Below are positions 46,910 to 55,572 of a stretch of DNA of 64,000 bases, piece after piece; the stretch's first letter is position 1, and each line of letters starts with the position of its first letter. The notes beneath the pieces were generated by a model. It searched no databases. It was given only the letters and a program-made list of their open reading frames with translations, and was not told the DNA's origin. Source of the DNA: Agromyces atrinae. GTDB lineage: Bacteria > Actinomycetota > Actinomycetes > Actinomycetales > Microbacteriaceae. The translations under genes and the position numbers were made by a program. Location: contig NZ_JACCBI010000001.1 in the NCBI RefSeq assembly GCF_013407835.1, forward strand, positions 248,001 to 312,000, read 5' to 3'.

Positions 46910-49777
46910 GTGGATTCACTGCCTCCTGACGCGCTCGCGTTCGACATCCCCTCGCCGCCCGTGCAGCCGCCGCGACCCGGCTTCCCCGTCGTCTCGCTCC
47001 TGGCGCCGATCGCCGCTGCCGGTGCTCTCTGGGCGTTCACACGCTCTCCCTACGCGATCGTCTTCGCCCTCCTCGGGCCGGTCATCGCCATCGCGACGAT
47101 GATCGATGCCCGGCGCACCCGTCGACGGCAGATGCGCGCGGAACGCCGCCGGTACGACGAGGAACTCGATGCTCTCGCGAGCAGCATCGCCGCCGCTCAC
47201 GCCCTCGAGCGTGCCGCTCTCGAGCGTGCGGGAGCACCCGAGGTCATCGCGCTCCCGCACCGCGAGCGCTGGGAGGAGGAGGCCCCCGGCGAGATCGTCG
47301 TCGGTCGGGGGCCGGTGAGGAGCGCGGTGGCTCTCGCGGGGAAGGCGCAGGATGACCGTGCGCGTGATGTGGTCCGGGCGGCGCGTTCCCTCGAGAACGC
47401 ACCGATCCGGGTTCCGTTCGACGGGGGAATCGGGGTCGTCGGTCCTGCGCTCCTGACGGCACCGCTGCTGCGCGCCCTCGTCGTGCAGATCTCGCACGCG
47501 CTCGGACCGCAACGTCTCGCCATCGAAGCGGGAGCGGGCAGTTGGGTCGAAGAACTGCCTCACCGCGATGGGCGCGCGATCGTCGTCGGCGTCGGCGTCG
47601 GCGTCGGTCTCGTTCCGCGAGCGACGGGCGTATCGACCGTCATCCTCGCCGAGGCGACGTCGGTCGCGGCTCTCCCCGTCGAGTGCAGGAACGTCATCGA
47701 GGTCGATGGTCCGGCACGAGCGCGGGTGACGCGGGGGAGCGGCCGCGGGCGCGCCTTCCGCCCCGATCTCGTGGGACTCGTCGAGGCGCGGTCGTGGGCG
47801 CGCGGCGAGAAGGAGGCTGCGGATCAGCTCGGCCTCGTGAGCGAGCACCGTGATCCGGCATTCGCCGACCTCGAACACCCCGCGCCCGGGCCCTTCCGTC
47901 GTTCCCTCGCCGTCGTGCTCGGCAGCGGCTCGACGATGGTCGACCTCGTCGCCGACGGTCCGCACGCGCTCGTCGTCGGAACCACGGGGAGCGGCAAGAG
48001 CGAGCTGCTCGTGACGTGGATCACGGCTCTCGCCGCCACACGCGGAGTCGAGGAGGTCTCGTTCCTCCTCGTCGACTTCAAGGGCGGGGCGACGTTCGCG
48101 CGGGTCGCGCGCCTTCCGCACGTCGTCGGATTCGTCACCGACCTGGAGGACGACGCCGCACGGCGCGCGGTCACGAGCCTCGATGCGGAGCTCCGTCACC
48201 GGGAGCGCGTGCTGCGCTCGGCGGGCGTCTCGGATCTCGTGCACCTCGATCGCGCGGTCGTGCTCCCGCGTCTCGTGGTGGTGATCGACGAGTTCGCGGC
48301 GATGCTCTCGGCTCATCCCGAGCTGCACTCGACGCTCAGCGACATCGCCGCGCGCGGACGCTCGCTCGGAGTCCACCTCGTGCTCGCGACCCAACGGCTC
48401 GGCGGCACCGTCCGTGAGTCGATCCTGGCGAACACTCCGCTGCGCATCGTTCTGCGCACGCTCGATCGAGCGGACAGCCAGACCATGATCGGTTCGGATG
48501 CCGCACTCGCCCTTCCCCTCGATCGCCCGGGTTCCTGTCTCATCCGCCGAGGGGGCGGAATCGTCGACCCCGGACGGGTCGTCTCGGTGTCCGATGCGGA
48601 CGTCGCGCGCATTCCGCGAGACGACGACGCGGCCCCGCCCCGACGGCCCTGGGCCGAACCCCTACCCGCGGTCCTCGGGGAGGATGACGCCCGAGCGAGG
48701 CTTGCGACAGGGGATGGCGAGACGGGAAGCGGGCCGGCATCGCGGTCGGCGTGGTTCGGACTGATCGATGCTCCCGAGGAGCAGCGGATGCTCCCTCTCG
48801 CGTGGGCGCCGCGCACCGACGGTCACCTCCTCGTCATCGGCGGGCCGCTCTCGGGAGTCACCGAGACGCTCGCGACGATCACGAGCCGTGTGCGCGAGGA
48901 CTTCGCGCTCTGCCTCGAACTCGGCGGCGATGCCGTGCAGACGGTCGACGCATTGGAAGCGTTCCGCCCCGACCCCGCCGCTCCCGCCGTGATCGTCGTC
49001 GACGACGTGGACCTCCTGGCCGCCGGCCTCGATGTCGAGTACCGGCAGCGCGCCGTGGAGCGGCTCGGGTACCTCGCGACCCTGCGGCCGGCCGACGGTG
49101 TGGCGCTCCTCGTCGGCTCGCACTCCTCGACGGGTGTGCGCGGACTCACCGAGAGGTTCTCCTGCGCGCTTCGCCTGGGATTTCCTACTCGGGCCGAGCA
49201 TCTGCAGTCCGGTGCTCCGGCCGACCTCTGGCAGAACCGCGTCGTCGCCGGGCGCGGCGAATGGCGCGGTCGACGCATCCAGGTCATCGCTCCGACACCG
49301 GGGCGGAGTGACAGGAGCGCGGCCGGGCGCCGAGCGGTCATCGGGCATCGCGCTCTCGCGCTGGAGACGCCGCTGACCGTTCTCGTGTCGCGAACGCCCG
49401 CACGGGCGGCCGGACGGGTTCGCCGGGCCTTCCCCGAGGTCGAGGTGCAGCCGCTCAGCGTCGACACCCCGGCGACGGCGACGAATGCGCCGGTGCCGTC
49501 GGCTTCGGCACGGGCATCGGCACCGACACGAGCGGCGCGGCGAGCCGCTCCCTCCGTGCGGCCACTCGTCCTCGTCTCCGACATCGAGACATGGAATGCG
49601 GTGCGAGCCCGAAGCGGCGGCGGGGCACCCGCGACGACTCTCGTCATCGACGGGAGCCTCTCCGACTACCGTTCCGTCACACGAGATCGCGCGCTTCCGC
49701 CACCGCTCGGTCCTGACGACGTCTGGGTGATCGAGGTCGGGGGCGCTGTCGAACGTCGAACGTGGCCGACGCGGTGA
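46910..49777 (+). CDS. FtsK/SpoIIIE (EccC-like) ATPase
   Basis: A 955-residue membrane-anchored ATPase. Two hydrophobic helices lie at about residues 27-65, followed by charged, Arg/Glu-rich helices. The first FtsK-type domain has GTTGSGKS at 357-364, LVVVIDEFAAM at 455-465 and ATQRLGG near 493. A second domain starts near 639 with HLLVIGGPLSGVTETL, in which the Walker A lysine is replaced by valine, and VIVVDDVDLL near 694 is kept. A Pro/Ala-rich linker leads to a third possible domain remnant near the C-terminus. This layout (one active and one degenerate ATPase) resembles EccC/EssC of type VII secretion, but no other secretion gene is nearby. Confidence 0.85.
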   Translation: MDSLPPDALAFDIPSPPVQPPRPGFPVVSLLAPIAAAGALWAFTRSPYAIVFALLGPVIAIATMIDARRTRRRQMRAERRRYDEELDALASSIAAAHALERAALERAGAPEVIALPHRERWEEEAPGEIVVGRGPVRSAVALAGKAQDDRARDVVRAARSLENAPIRVPFDGGIGVVGPALLTAPLLRALVVQISHALGPQRLAIEAGAGSWVEELPHRDGRAIVVGVGVGVGLVPRATGVSTVILAEATSVAALPVECRNVIEVDGPARARVTRGSGRGRAFRPDLVGLVEARSWARGEKEAADQLGLVSEHRDPAFADLEHPAPGPFRRSLAVVLGSGSTMVDLVADGPHALVVGTTGSGKSELLVTWITALAATRGVEEVSFLLVDFKGGATFARVARLPHVVGFVTDLEDDAARRAVTSLDAELRHRERVLRSAGVSDLVHLDRAVVLPRLVVVIDEFAAMLSAHPELHSTLSDIAARGRSLGVHLVLATQRLGGTVRESILANTPLRIVLRTLDRADSQTMIGSDAALALPLDRPGSCLIRRGGGIVDPGRVVSVSDADVARIPRDDDAAPPRRPWAEPLPAVLGEDDARARLATGDGETGSGPASRSAWFGLIDAPEEQRMLPLAWAPRTDGHLLVIGGPLSGVTETLATITSRVREDFALCLELGGDAVQTVDALEAFRPDPAAPAVIVVDDVDLLAAGLDVEYRQRAVERLGYLATLRPADGVALLVGSHSSTGVRGLTERFSCALRLGFPTRAEHLQSGAPADLWQNRVVAGRGEWRGRRIQVIAPTPGRSDRSAAGRRAVIGHRALALETPLTVLVSRTPARAAGRVRRAFPEVEVQPLSVDTPATATNAPVPSASARASAPTRAARRAAPSVRPLVLVSDIETWNAVRARSGGGAPATTLVIDGSLSDYRSVTRDRALPPPLGPDDVWVIEVGGAVERRTWPTR

Positions 49778-49791
49778 CGGTGATCGCCCGG

Positions 49792-50787
49792 CTAGACGGT
49801 CGCGCGGATCTCGCCGACGCGCCCGGAGCCGCCCGAGACCCAGAGGTCGAGCTCGGCGGCGACGGCGTCGACCGCTGCCGAGTCGAGGGCGCCCGCCGAG
49901 ACGAGGAGGCGAAGCGCGACGATCGCCGATGCGCGCGAGCTGCCGTCGAGCACCTTGAGGGCGACGCTCGTGCCGTCGGGGGCCGTCATGATCATGACGC
50001 CCTCGGCTCCGGCCTTCGCGAAGACTCCCAGTCGATCGATCGCGATCGAATCGGGCTGACCCGGCCCGGCGATCACCCAGCCGTTCTCACGAACGGCCTC
50101 GGTGAGCGCGCCTGCCTCACGGTAGAGGGCGAACGGCGACGATGCGGACGACGTCGTGATGCGCTGCACACCGTGCGCGAGGCCGCGAAGAGTGATCGCG
50201 TGCACGGGAGCACCGCAGCCGTCGATGCCCGTCGCGACCGGCTTCTCACCGGTCAGACGCTCGATGACGTCGAGGATGCGCTTCTGCAGCGGGTGGCGGG
50301 GGTCGAGGTACCCCTCGAGCGGCCAGTTGTTGGCGACGCACGCGAGAAGCATCGCCGCGTGCTTGCCCGAGCAGTTCATGTACAGGCGGTCGGGCCCGTT
50401 GCCGTCACGGATGAGCTGCTCGCGTGCGGCACGATCGCTCGGCATGGCGGGAGGGCAGCCGAGGCGGGCCGGCGAGATGTTGGCGCGATCGAGCAGACCG
50501 CGGACGAGTGCGACGTGTCCCGCCGTGCCCGTGTGGCTCGCCGTCGCGATGGCCGCGTCTTCGCCGCGCAGTGCGACGCCCGAGGCCATGACGGCCACAG
50601 CTTGGAAGGGCTTGAGGCATGACCGCGGGAAGAGCGGAGCCTCGGGATCGCCGAGCGATCGAACGACCTGCCCGTCGGGTGAGAGCACGATGGCTGTGCC
50701 TGAATGACGTGATTCCACGAATCCACTCCGTTCGACGACCGCCAGTTCTACCGCGTCAGCGACGCCGATCACCTCTGCCGCGCTCAT
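49792..50787 (-). CDS. L-asparaginase II family protein
   Basis: A 331-residue enzyme of the asparaginase II/AnsA-like family (not the E. coli type II fold). Conserved stretches are PRSCLKPFQAVAVMASG, IATASHTGTAGHVALVRG and YMNCSGKHAAMLLACVANNW, whose Cys, Ser and Lys are the likely catalytic residues. It converts asparagine to aspartate and ammonia. The gene starts within the stop of the preceding aminotransferase, so the two form one operon for amino-acid use. Confidence 0.88.
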   Translation of the reverse strand: MSAAEVIGVADAVELAVVERSGFVESRHSGTAIVLSPDGQVVRSLGDPEAPLFPRSCLKPFQAVAVMASGVALRGEDAAIATASHTGTAGHVALVRGLLDRANISPARLGCPPAMPSDRAAREQLIRDGNGPDRLYMNCSGKHAAMLLACVANNWPLEGYLDPRHPLQKRILDVIERLTGEKPVATGIDGCGAPVHAITLRGLAHGVQRITTSSASSPFALYREAGALTEAVRENGWVIAGPGQPDSIAIDRLGVFAKAGAEGVMIMTAPDGTSVALKVLDGSSRASAIVALRLLVSAGALDSAAVDAVAAELDLWVSGGSGRVGEIRATV

Positions 50788-52162
50788 GCGAGGGAGGAGA
50801 AAGCGTCGTCGAGCACAACGAGGGCGTCGTCGATGAGCTCATCGGTCATGGCCAGGCTCGGCAGGAATCGGAGGACGTTTCCGAAGGTTCCGGCCGAGAG
50901 GAAGAGGACGCCGTGCTGCGCGGCGAAGGCGGTCAGCCTCGGCACGGCGTCGGGGTGGGGGAGCTTCGACGTCGCCGCGGTGCCGGACTCGACGAGTTCG
51001 ATCGCGATCATGGCGCCGTGGCCGCGGATGTCGCCGATGATGTCGAACCTCGCGGCGAGACGCTCGAGGCCGCTCCTCAGACGGGCACCGATGCGGTCGG
51101 CCTCGGCGAGGAGTCCGTCCCGCTCGATGGTCTCGAAGACGGCGATCGAGGCCGCGCACGCGACGGGGTTTCCGCCGAAGGTTCCGCCGAGTCCACCCGG
51201 CTGTGCGGAATCCATGATCTCGGCACGACCCGTCACGGCCGCGAGCGGCAGGCCGCCGGCGATGCCCTTCGCGCTCAGCACGAGGTCGGGCTCCCACCCG
51301 AAGTGCTCGCTCGCGAAGTAACGGCCCGTTCGGGCCATGCCGCTCTGGATCTCGTCGGCGATCATGACGACGCCGTTCTCGGTGCACCAGGTCTGCAGGG
51401 CGGGGAGGTAGCCGCCTGCGGGCACCATGAATCCGCCCTCTCCCTGGATCGGTTCGACGACGAGGCACGCGAGATCGGCGGCACCGACGACCTTCGCGAG
51501 GTAGCGATCGTGCGCGCCGCGGCGTCGGCACCGCTCAGTCCGTCACGATACGGATAGCTGCTCGGCGCCCGATAGACGTCACCCGCGAGGGGACCGAATC
51601 CGGTCGCGTACGGTGCGGCCTTGTAGTTCATCGCCATCGTCAGGTTCGTGCGGCCATGGTAGGCGTGGTCGAGCACCGCGATCGCGCGACGACCCGTGTG
51701 CTTGCGGGCGATCTTCACGCCGTTCTCGACCGCCTCGGCGCCCGAGTTCACGAGCACCGACTTCTTCGCCCACGTACCGGGCGTGTGCTCGGCGAGGAGT
51801 TCGGCGACCCGGACGTACTCTTCGTACGGGGTGATCGTGAAGAGCGTGTGCACGACGTCCTGCAGCTGAGCCGTCGCGGCGGCGACGACGTTCTCATCGG
51901 TATGACCGATGGTCGTCACGCCGATGCCGGCGCCGAAGTCGACGAACTGGTTGCCGTCGACGTCGACCAGGATGGCGCCGTGCGCGCGCTCGATGTAGAC
52001 GGGGAGCACGGACGAGACGCCGACCGGAACGACGGCCAGACGCCGCGCGTGGAGCTCCTCCGAACGAGGGCCGGGGATCGCGGTCACGATTCGGCGCTCT
52101 TGTGGAACATTCCGAGCCGCGGCGGGTGAGGGTGAACTCGACGGAGCGAGGGAGTCAGTCAT
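50784..52162 (-). pseudogene. gabT: 4-aminobutyrate aminotransferase, frameshifted
   Basis: Two frames together spell a class-III aminotransferase of about 455 residues. The first (from the ATG) runs through PVYIERAHGAILVDVDGNQFVDF, GIGVTTIGHTDENVV and NSGAEAVENGVKIARKHTGR, then changes frame near 51504-51510. The second frame continues with LACLVVEPIQGEGGFMVPAGG, IADEIQSGMARTGRYF and LSAKGIAGGLP (the PLP lysine). If the sequence is right, the enzyme is truncated and likely inactive; a sequencing error or recent mutation is possible. The gap fits the loss of 4 bases from a short GATC-type repeat, since ATC-GAT-CGC would restore the frame. The 3' end overlaps the asparaginase start. Confidence 0.8.
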
Positions 52163-52171
52163 GATGTCTCC

Positions 52172-52177
52172 AGCCTA
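52172..52177 (-). promoter_or_regulatory. -10-like box TAGGCT for gabT
   Basis: Minus-strand TAGGCT ends 9 nt before the gabT ATG; a short or absent leader is expected. Confidence 0.45.
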
Positions 52178-52186
52178 ACGCGGGGC

Positions 52187-52205
52187 CTCACGCGCTTCGT
52201 GTGAG
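52187..52205. repeat. inverted repeat between divergent gabT and osmC promoters
   Basis: CTCACGC and GTGTGAG (one G-T wobble) around a 5-nt spacer. It overlaps the start of the osmC -10 box, so it could be an operator. Confidence 0.35.
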
Positions 52206-52208
52206 AAT
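52203..52208 (+). promoter_or_regulatory. -10-like box GAGAAT for osmC-like gene
   Basis: GAGAAT (one change from TAGAAT) ends 6 nt before the ATG. Confidence 0.35.
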
Positions 52209-52214
52209 CGGGGC

Positions 52215-52724
52215 ATGAAGACCGAGCACGGCTACCGCGTCGAGATCGAGTGGACGGGAGCCCGCGGGGCGGGCACGACGGGCTACCGCGACTACGGGCG
52301 CGACCACACGGTGAGCACCGACGGCAAGCTCCACGACATCCTCGGCTCGTCCGACCGCGCCTTCCGCGGAGACGCCGATCGGTGGAACCCCGAAGAGCTC
52401 CTCCTCGCAGCCCTCGCGCAGTGCCACATGCTGTCGTACCTGCACGTCGCGACGACGAACGGTGTCGTCGTGACCGCCTACGACGACGACGCCGTCGGCA
52501 CCATGCGGGAGGACGGACGCGGCGGCGGCGCCTTCACCGAAGTGACTCTGCGGCCACGCGTCGAGGTCGCCGACCCCGCGACGATCGAGCTCGCCCAGAG
52601 CCTGCACGCGCGCGCGGCCGAACTGTGCTTCATCGGCGCGTCGGTCAACTTCCCCGTGCACCACGAACCCGAGACGTTCGCGGCGGCGACTCAGCCGAGC
52701 CGTGGCGGAAGCCACTCCGCCTGA
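52215..52724 (+). CDS. OsmC family protein
   Basis: A 169-residue OsmC/Ohr-fold protein, typically a thiol peroxidase that reduces organic hydroperoxides. Two cysteines lie where expected: the first in LAALAQCHMLSYLH and the second in AAELCFIGASVNFPV; they act as peroxidatic and resolving cysteines. No signal peptide. It starts 6 nt after a -10 box. Its 3' end overlaps the convergent esterase gene by 34 nt. Confidence 0.88.
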   Translation: MKTEHGYRVEIEWTGARGAGTTGYRDYGRDHTVSTDGKLHDILGSSDRAFRGDADRWNPEELLLAALAQCHMLSYLHVATTNGVVVTAYDDDAVGTMREDGRGGGAFTEVTLRPRVEVADPATIELAQSLHARAAELCFIGASVNFPVHHEPETFAAATQPSRGGSHSA

Positions 52725-53665
52725 CGCGTCCACTGCCGCAGCTGCCCGCCCTCGTGCCCGTTGTACGAGTAGGCGACGATCTCACGATCCTCCACGGTCA
52801 GCGCGTTGTAGGCGGCGTAGACGGATGACGGCAGCACGACGTCGTCCATGAGCCCCACCGAGAACAGGGCGGGTGCGCTGATCCTGCGGGCGAAGTTCAC
52901 TCCGTCGAAGTACGAGAGCGTCGTGAAGACCGTGTCCTCGGTGTCGCGGTGGGTGGCGAGGTACTGCGTGATCTCGGTGAACGGGGCCTTCGGGGTGAGC
53001 GCCGCCGAGCGCCGGAAGTGGCAGAGGAACGGCACGTCGGGCAGCACGGCGCGCACGGCGGGGGAGAGCCCGGCGGCCGCGAGCGAGATGCCGCCGCCCT
53101 GGCTGCCGCCCGTGACGGCGATGCGGTCGGTGTCGGCCGACGGGATCTCGGAGAGAGCGTCGATGAGCCGCGCGGCATCCGTGAAGACACGACGGTAGAA
53201 GTACGTGTCGGGCGAGCTGATGCCGCGCGTCATGAACCCCGCGACGGCGGGACCCGAGCCGTGCGGGTCGGGGGTGTCGCCGCCCGTGCCCCATCCGCTG
53301 CCCTGACCGCGCGTGTCCATGAGCACGTGCACGTAGCCCGCGGCCGCCCACTGCAGGCGCTCGCCGGGGAGGCCTCGACCGCCGTTGTAGCCGAGGTACT
53401 CGACGACGACGGGAAGGCGTTCGCTCTCCGAGCGCAGGGGCCGGGTGATCCAGCCCTTGACCGGCTCACCCGCGAAGCCGGGGAAGGTGAGATCTTCGAC
53501 GATGAGATCGGTGAACGGCGTCGCGACGGGGGTGACGACGACCGAGCCGCCGGCCGCACGCGACTCGGCGAGGGTCCGCGCCCAGAACTCGTCGAAGTCG
53601 GCCGGCTCGGCGACGTTGGGGCGGAAGTCGACGAGGGCGTCGAGGGGCAGGTCGGTCAGCGGCAC
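52691..53665 (-). CDS. acetyl xylan esterase-like alpha/beta hydrolase (AXE1 family)
   Basis: A 324-residue hydrolase of the acetyl xylan esterase/cephalosporin-C deacetylase family. The nucleophile serine is in TGGSQGGGISLAAA (near residue 187), the aspartate in VGLMDDVVLPSSVYAAYNAL, and the histidine in YNGHEGGQ near residue 305. The RGQGSGWG segment supports the call. It probably deacetylates sugar oligomers in the cytosol; there is no signal peptide. Nearby genes do not show a dedicated xylan-use cluster. Confidence 0.92.
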   Translation of the reverse strand: MPLTDLPLDALVDFRPNVAEPADFDEFWARTLAESRAAGGSVVVTPVATPFTDLIVEDLTFPGFAGEPVKGWITRPLRSESERLPVVVEYLGYNGGRGLPGERLQWAAAGYVHVLMDTRGQGSGWGTGGDTPDPHGSGPAVAGFMTRGISSPDTYFYRRVFTDAARLIDALSEIPSADTDRIAVTGGSQGGGISLAAAGLSPAVRAVLPDVPFLCHFRRSAALTPKAPFTEITQYLATHRDTEDTVFTTLSYFDGVNFARRISAPALFSVGLMDDVVLPSSVYAAYNALTVEDREIVAYSYNGHEGGQLRQWTRQAEWLPPRLG

Positions 53666-53779
53666 GAGGTTGCTCCGGGGCTCAGAAGGTCGATGTCCGT
53701 GCGAGACTCGCGCGGTTCGTCCATCGTGCCCGAGAGTGGGCGCGCGCGAGGGTCGATGACACCGCGAGTCGTCTGCCGG

Positions 53780-54673
53780 TCAGCGTGATTCGATCTCGTC
53801 CCAGATGGGAACGGTGCACGGGCGTCCGCCGACGAGGTTCTGGCACGGCGGTGCGTAGCCGGGGTAGCGCTCGGCCGTCGGGTCGCCGAACCAGCGGTTC
53901 CAGAGGATCCAGAAGTTGAGGTTGCCCCACGCCGAGCAGCTGTCGCCCGTGTCGGGATCGGCGAGCGTCGCCTCGTTCGGCTGGTACGGCGTGTAGTTGT
54001 ACAGGTTCGCGGTCGCCTGGTTCTCGATCTCGACCGTGCTCGCCCCGCAACCGGCATCCGGGTTGTAGCCGACGTCGACGGCGCCGATGCGGTACTTGCG
54101 GTCGGGCTCGACCGTGTACTGACGGAACTGCCAGGCGGCGTTGTAGACCTGGTTGAAGAATCCGAAGTACTTCTGGTCGCAGTCCGCGGTGTCGGGGCAC
54201 CCGTAGCCCGTTGCGCGCAGATAGCCGCGCTCGCTCGGGTGGGTGAGGAGCGACTGCTCCTTCTGCAGGAGCACGAGCAGCGCGCGCTGGCTGATGCCGC
54301 ACGCGACGCCGACCCGCTCGATGATCTCGGCCGCGCTCTCGTCGGTGTGGCCGCGGTACTCGGCGCAGTGCCCGACCCCCTGGTCGGGTTCGGTGCGCGT
54401 GTCCTCGGTGTAGTCCGCGAGGCAAGGCACTCCGTCGACGGGTCGACAGGTCGTGTCCTCGAGGAACTCCTGGATGGCGTCGGCGCTCATCGAGCCCGAG
54501 TTGTAGAAGCTGTCGTCGCTCACGATGTGTCCGGGCTCGAAGGCGTCGGTCGACACGGGAGCGCTCTCGGTCTCGGCGGGCCGAACGGTCGGTTGCGACG
54601 GAGCGCACCCGGCGAGGAGCCCACCGAGGGCGACGACGGCGAACGCCGCGAGGACGGTGCGGCTGATCTTCAC
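53780..54673 (-). CDS. secreted lipoprotein with a putative lytic domain (KEQSL family)
   Basis: A 297-residue predicted lipoprotein: lipobox LLAGC with Cys 23 after a signal of about 22 residues. The mature part begins with an acidic linker, then a conserved domain with AEIIERVGVACGISQRALLVL, LLQKEQSLLTHP, and YGFFNQVYNAAWQFRQYT-like (KYFGFFNQVYNAAWQF) and YNYTPYQPNE. This domain occurs in several secreted actinobacterial proteins, and the KEQSL motif recalls lysozyme-like or transglycosylase catalytic glutamate sites. Nine or more cysteines could form disulfides. The enzymatic role is inferred. GTG start follows a -10 box by 7 nt. Confidence 0.72.
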   Translation of the reverse strand: MKISRTVLAAFAVVALGGLLAGCAPSQPTVRPAETESAPVSTDAFEPGHIVSDDSFYNSGSMSADAIQEFLEDTTCRPVDGVPCLADYTEDTRTEPDQGVGHCAEYRGHTDESAAEIIERVGVACGISQRALLVLLQKEQSLLTHPSERGYLRATGYGCPDTADCDQKYFGFFNQVYNAAWQFRQYTVEPDRKYRIGAVDVGYNPDAGCGASTVEIENQATANLYNYTPYQPNEATLADPDTGDSCSAWGNLNFWILWNRWFGDPTAERYPGYAPPCQNLVGGRPCTVPIWDEIESR

Positions 54674-54680
54674 TCCCGAG

Positions 54681-54686
54681 ACGATA
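54681..54686 (-). promoter_or_regulatory. -10-like box TATCGT for the KEQSL lipoprotein
   Basis: Minus-strand TATCGT ends 7 nt before the GTG start. Confidence 0.45.
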
Positions 54687-54708
54687 CCGGGCGCACCCGG
54701 ACGTCGGC

Positions 54709-55494
54709 TCAGAGTCGCTCGCGCGGGAGCACCCGATCGACGGCGCGGGCGACGGGATTCGACGGAGGCGTCTCGTTGTACCGGTCGGCGACCTCTTGAC
54801 CCGACAGCTCGGCGATCGCGGCCATGAGCTCATCGGTCGCGTGACGGCGGGCTCGGCCCGACGACGCCGGTCCGTGGTGCGAGAGATCGAGCGGCTCGCC
54901 GAAGTGCACCGAGACGGGGCGGATGCGCGGGCGCTTCGCTCCGACCGGTTGGATCTCCTCGGTTCCGACGAGTCCGACCGGTACGACGAGCGCTCCCGTC
55001 GTCAGCGCGAGCCAGGCGACGCCCGTGCGACCACGGTAGAGGCGGCCGTCGACCGACCGAGTGCCTTCCGGGTAGAGCGCGAACGCGTTGCCCGACTCGA
55101 GGATGCGGCGACCCTGATCGAGGGCGGCCTGCGCCTGGGCACCCGTACCGCGCTCGACGCTCACGGCGCCGATCGAGCTGAAGAACGTGCGCGACACCCA
55201 GCCGCGGAAGCCGGTGCCCGTGAAGTAGTGCGACTTCGCGAGGAACTGCACGGGTCGCGGAGACGCGATGGGGATCGCCACGGAGTCGATGAACGAGAGG
55301 TGATTGCTCGCGAAGATGACGGGGCCGGTCATCGGCACGTGTGCCGTGCCCGTGATCGTCGGTCGGAACGTCAGAAGCGTCAGGGGGCGGAGCACCGAGC
55401 GGATGACGCGATAGAGCGGTCCTTGCTTCGGAGCCACAGCCGTCTCGGCGGGTTCGCTCGTCTCGTGGGGGTCGACCGCGTCGGAGGAAGTCAC
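54709..55494 (-). CDS. plsC: 1-acyl-sn-glycerol-3-phosphate acyltransferase (PlsC-like)
   Basis: A 261-residue PlsC-family acyltransferase that makes phosphatidic acid. The catalytic HX4D box is in ASNHLSFIDSVAIP (near residue 63) and the substrate box is YPEGTRS. An N-terminal hydrophobic stretch follows a charged lead sequence. GTG start, 6 nt after a TAGGGT -10 box. It could be any member of the LPLAT family; the exact lipid substrate is not shown. Confidence 0.88.
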   Translation of the reverse strand: MTSSDAVDPHETSEPAETAVAPKQGPLYRVIRSVLRPLTLLTFRPTITGTAHVPMTGPVIFASNHLSFIDSVAIPIASPRPVQFLAKSHYFTGTGFRGWVSRTFFSSIGAVSVERGTGAQAQAALDQGRRILESGNAFALYPEGTRSVDGRLYRGRTGVAWLALTTGALVVPVGLVGTEEIQPVGAKRPRIRPVSVHFGEPLDLSHHGPASSGRARRHATDELMAAIAELSGQEVADRYNETPPSNPVARAVDRVLPRERL

Positions 55495-55500
55495 GGTAAG

Positions 55501-55506
55501 ACCCTA
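55501..55506 (-). promoter_or_regulatory. -10-like box TAGGGT for plsC
   Basis: Minus-strand TAGGGT ends 6 nt before the plsC GTG, divergent from the identical dxr box. Confidence 0.55.
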
Positions 55507-55560
55507 GACCCGACCGTATGCGGATCGTGGAATGTCGAGAACGGTGAGTTCGGCGAAGCC

Positions 55561-55566
55561 TAGGGT
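55561..55566 (+). promoter_or_regulatory. -10-like box TAGGGT for dxr
   Basis: TAGGGT ends 6 nt before the dxr ATG. The GGAGGA in that gap is too close to the ATG to act as a Shine-Dalgarno sequence, which favours a leaderless start. Confidence 0.5.
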
Positions 55567-55572
55567 GGAGGA

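Noticed and set aside
46816..49792. A complete type VII secretion locus around the EccC-like ATPase
   Set aside because: I looked for short WXG100-type frames and for EccB, EccD or mycosin-like proteins upstream and downstream and saw none; the neighbours are an asparaginase and aminotransferase.
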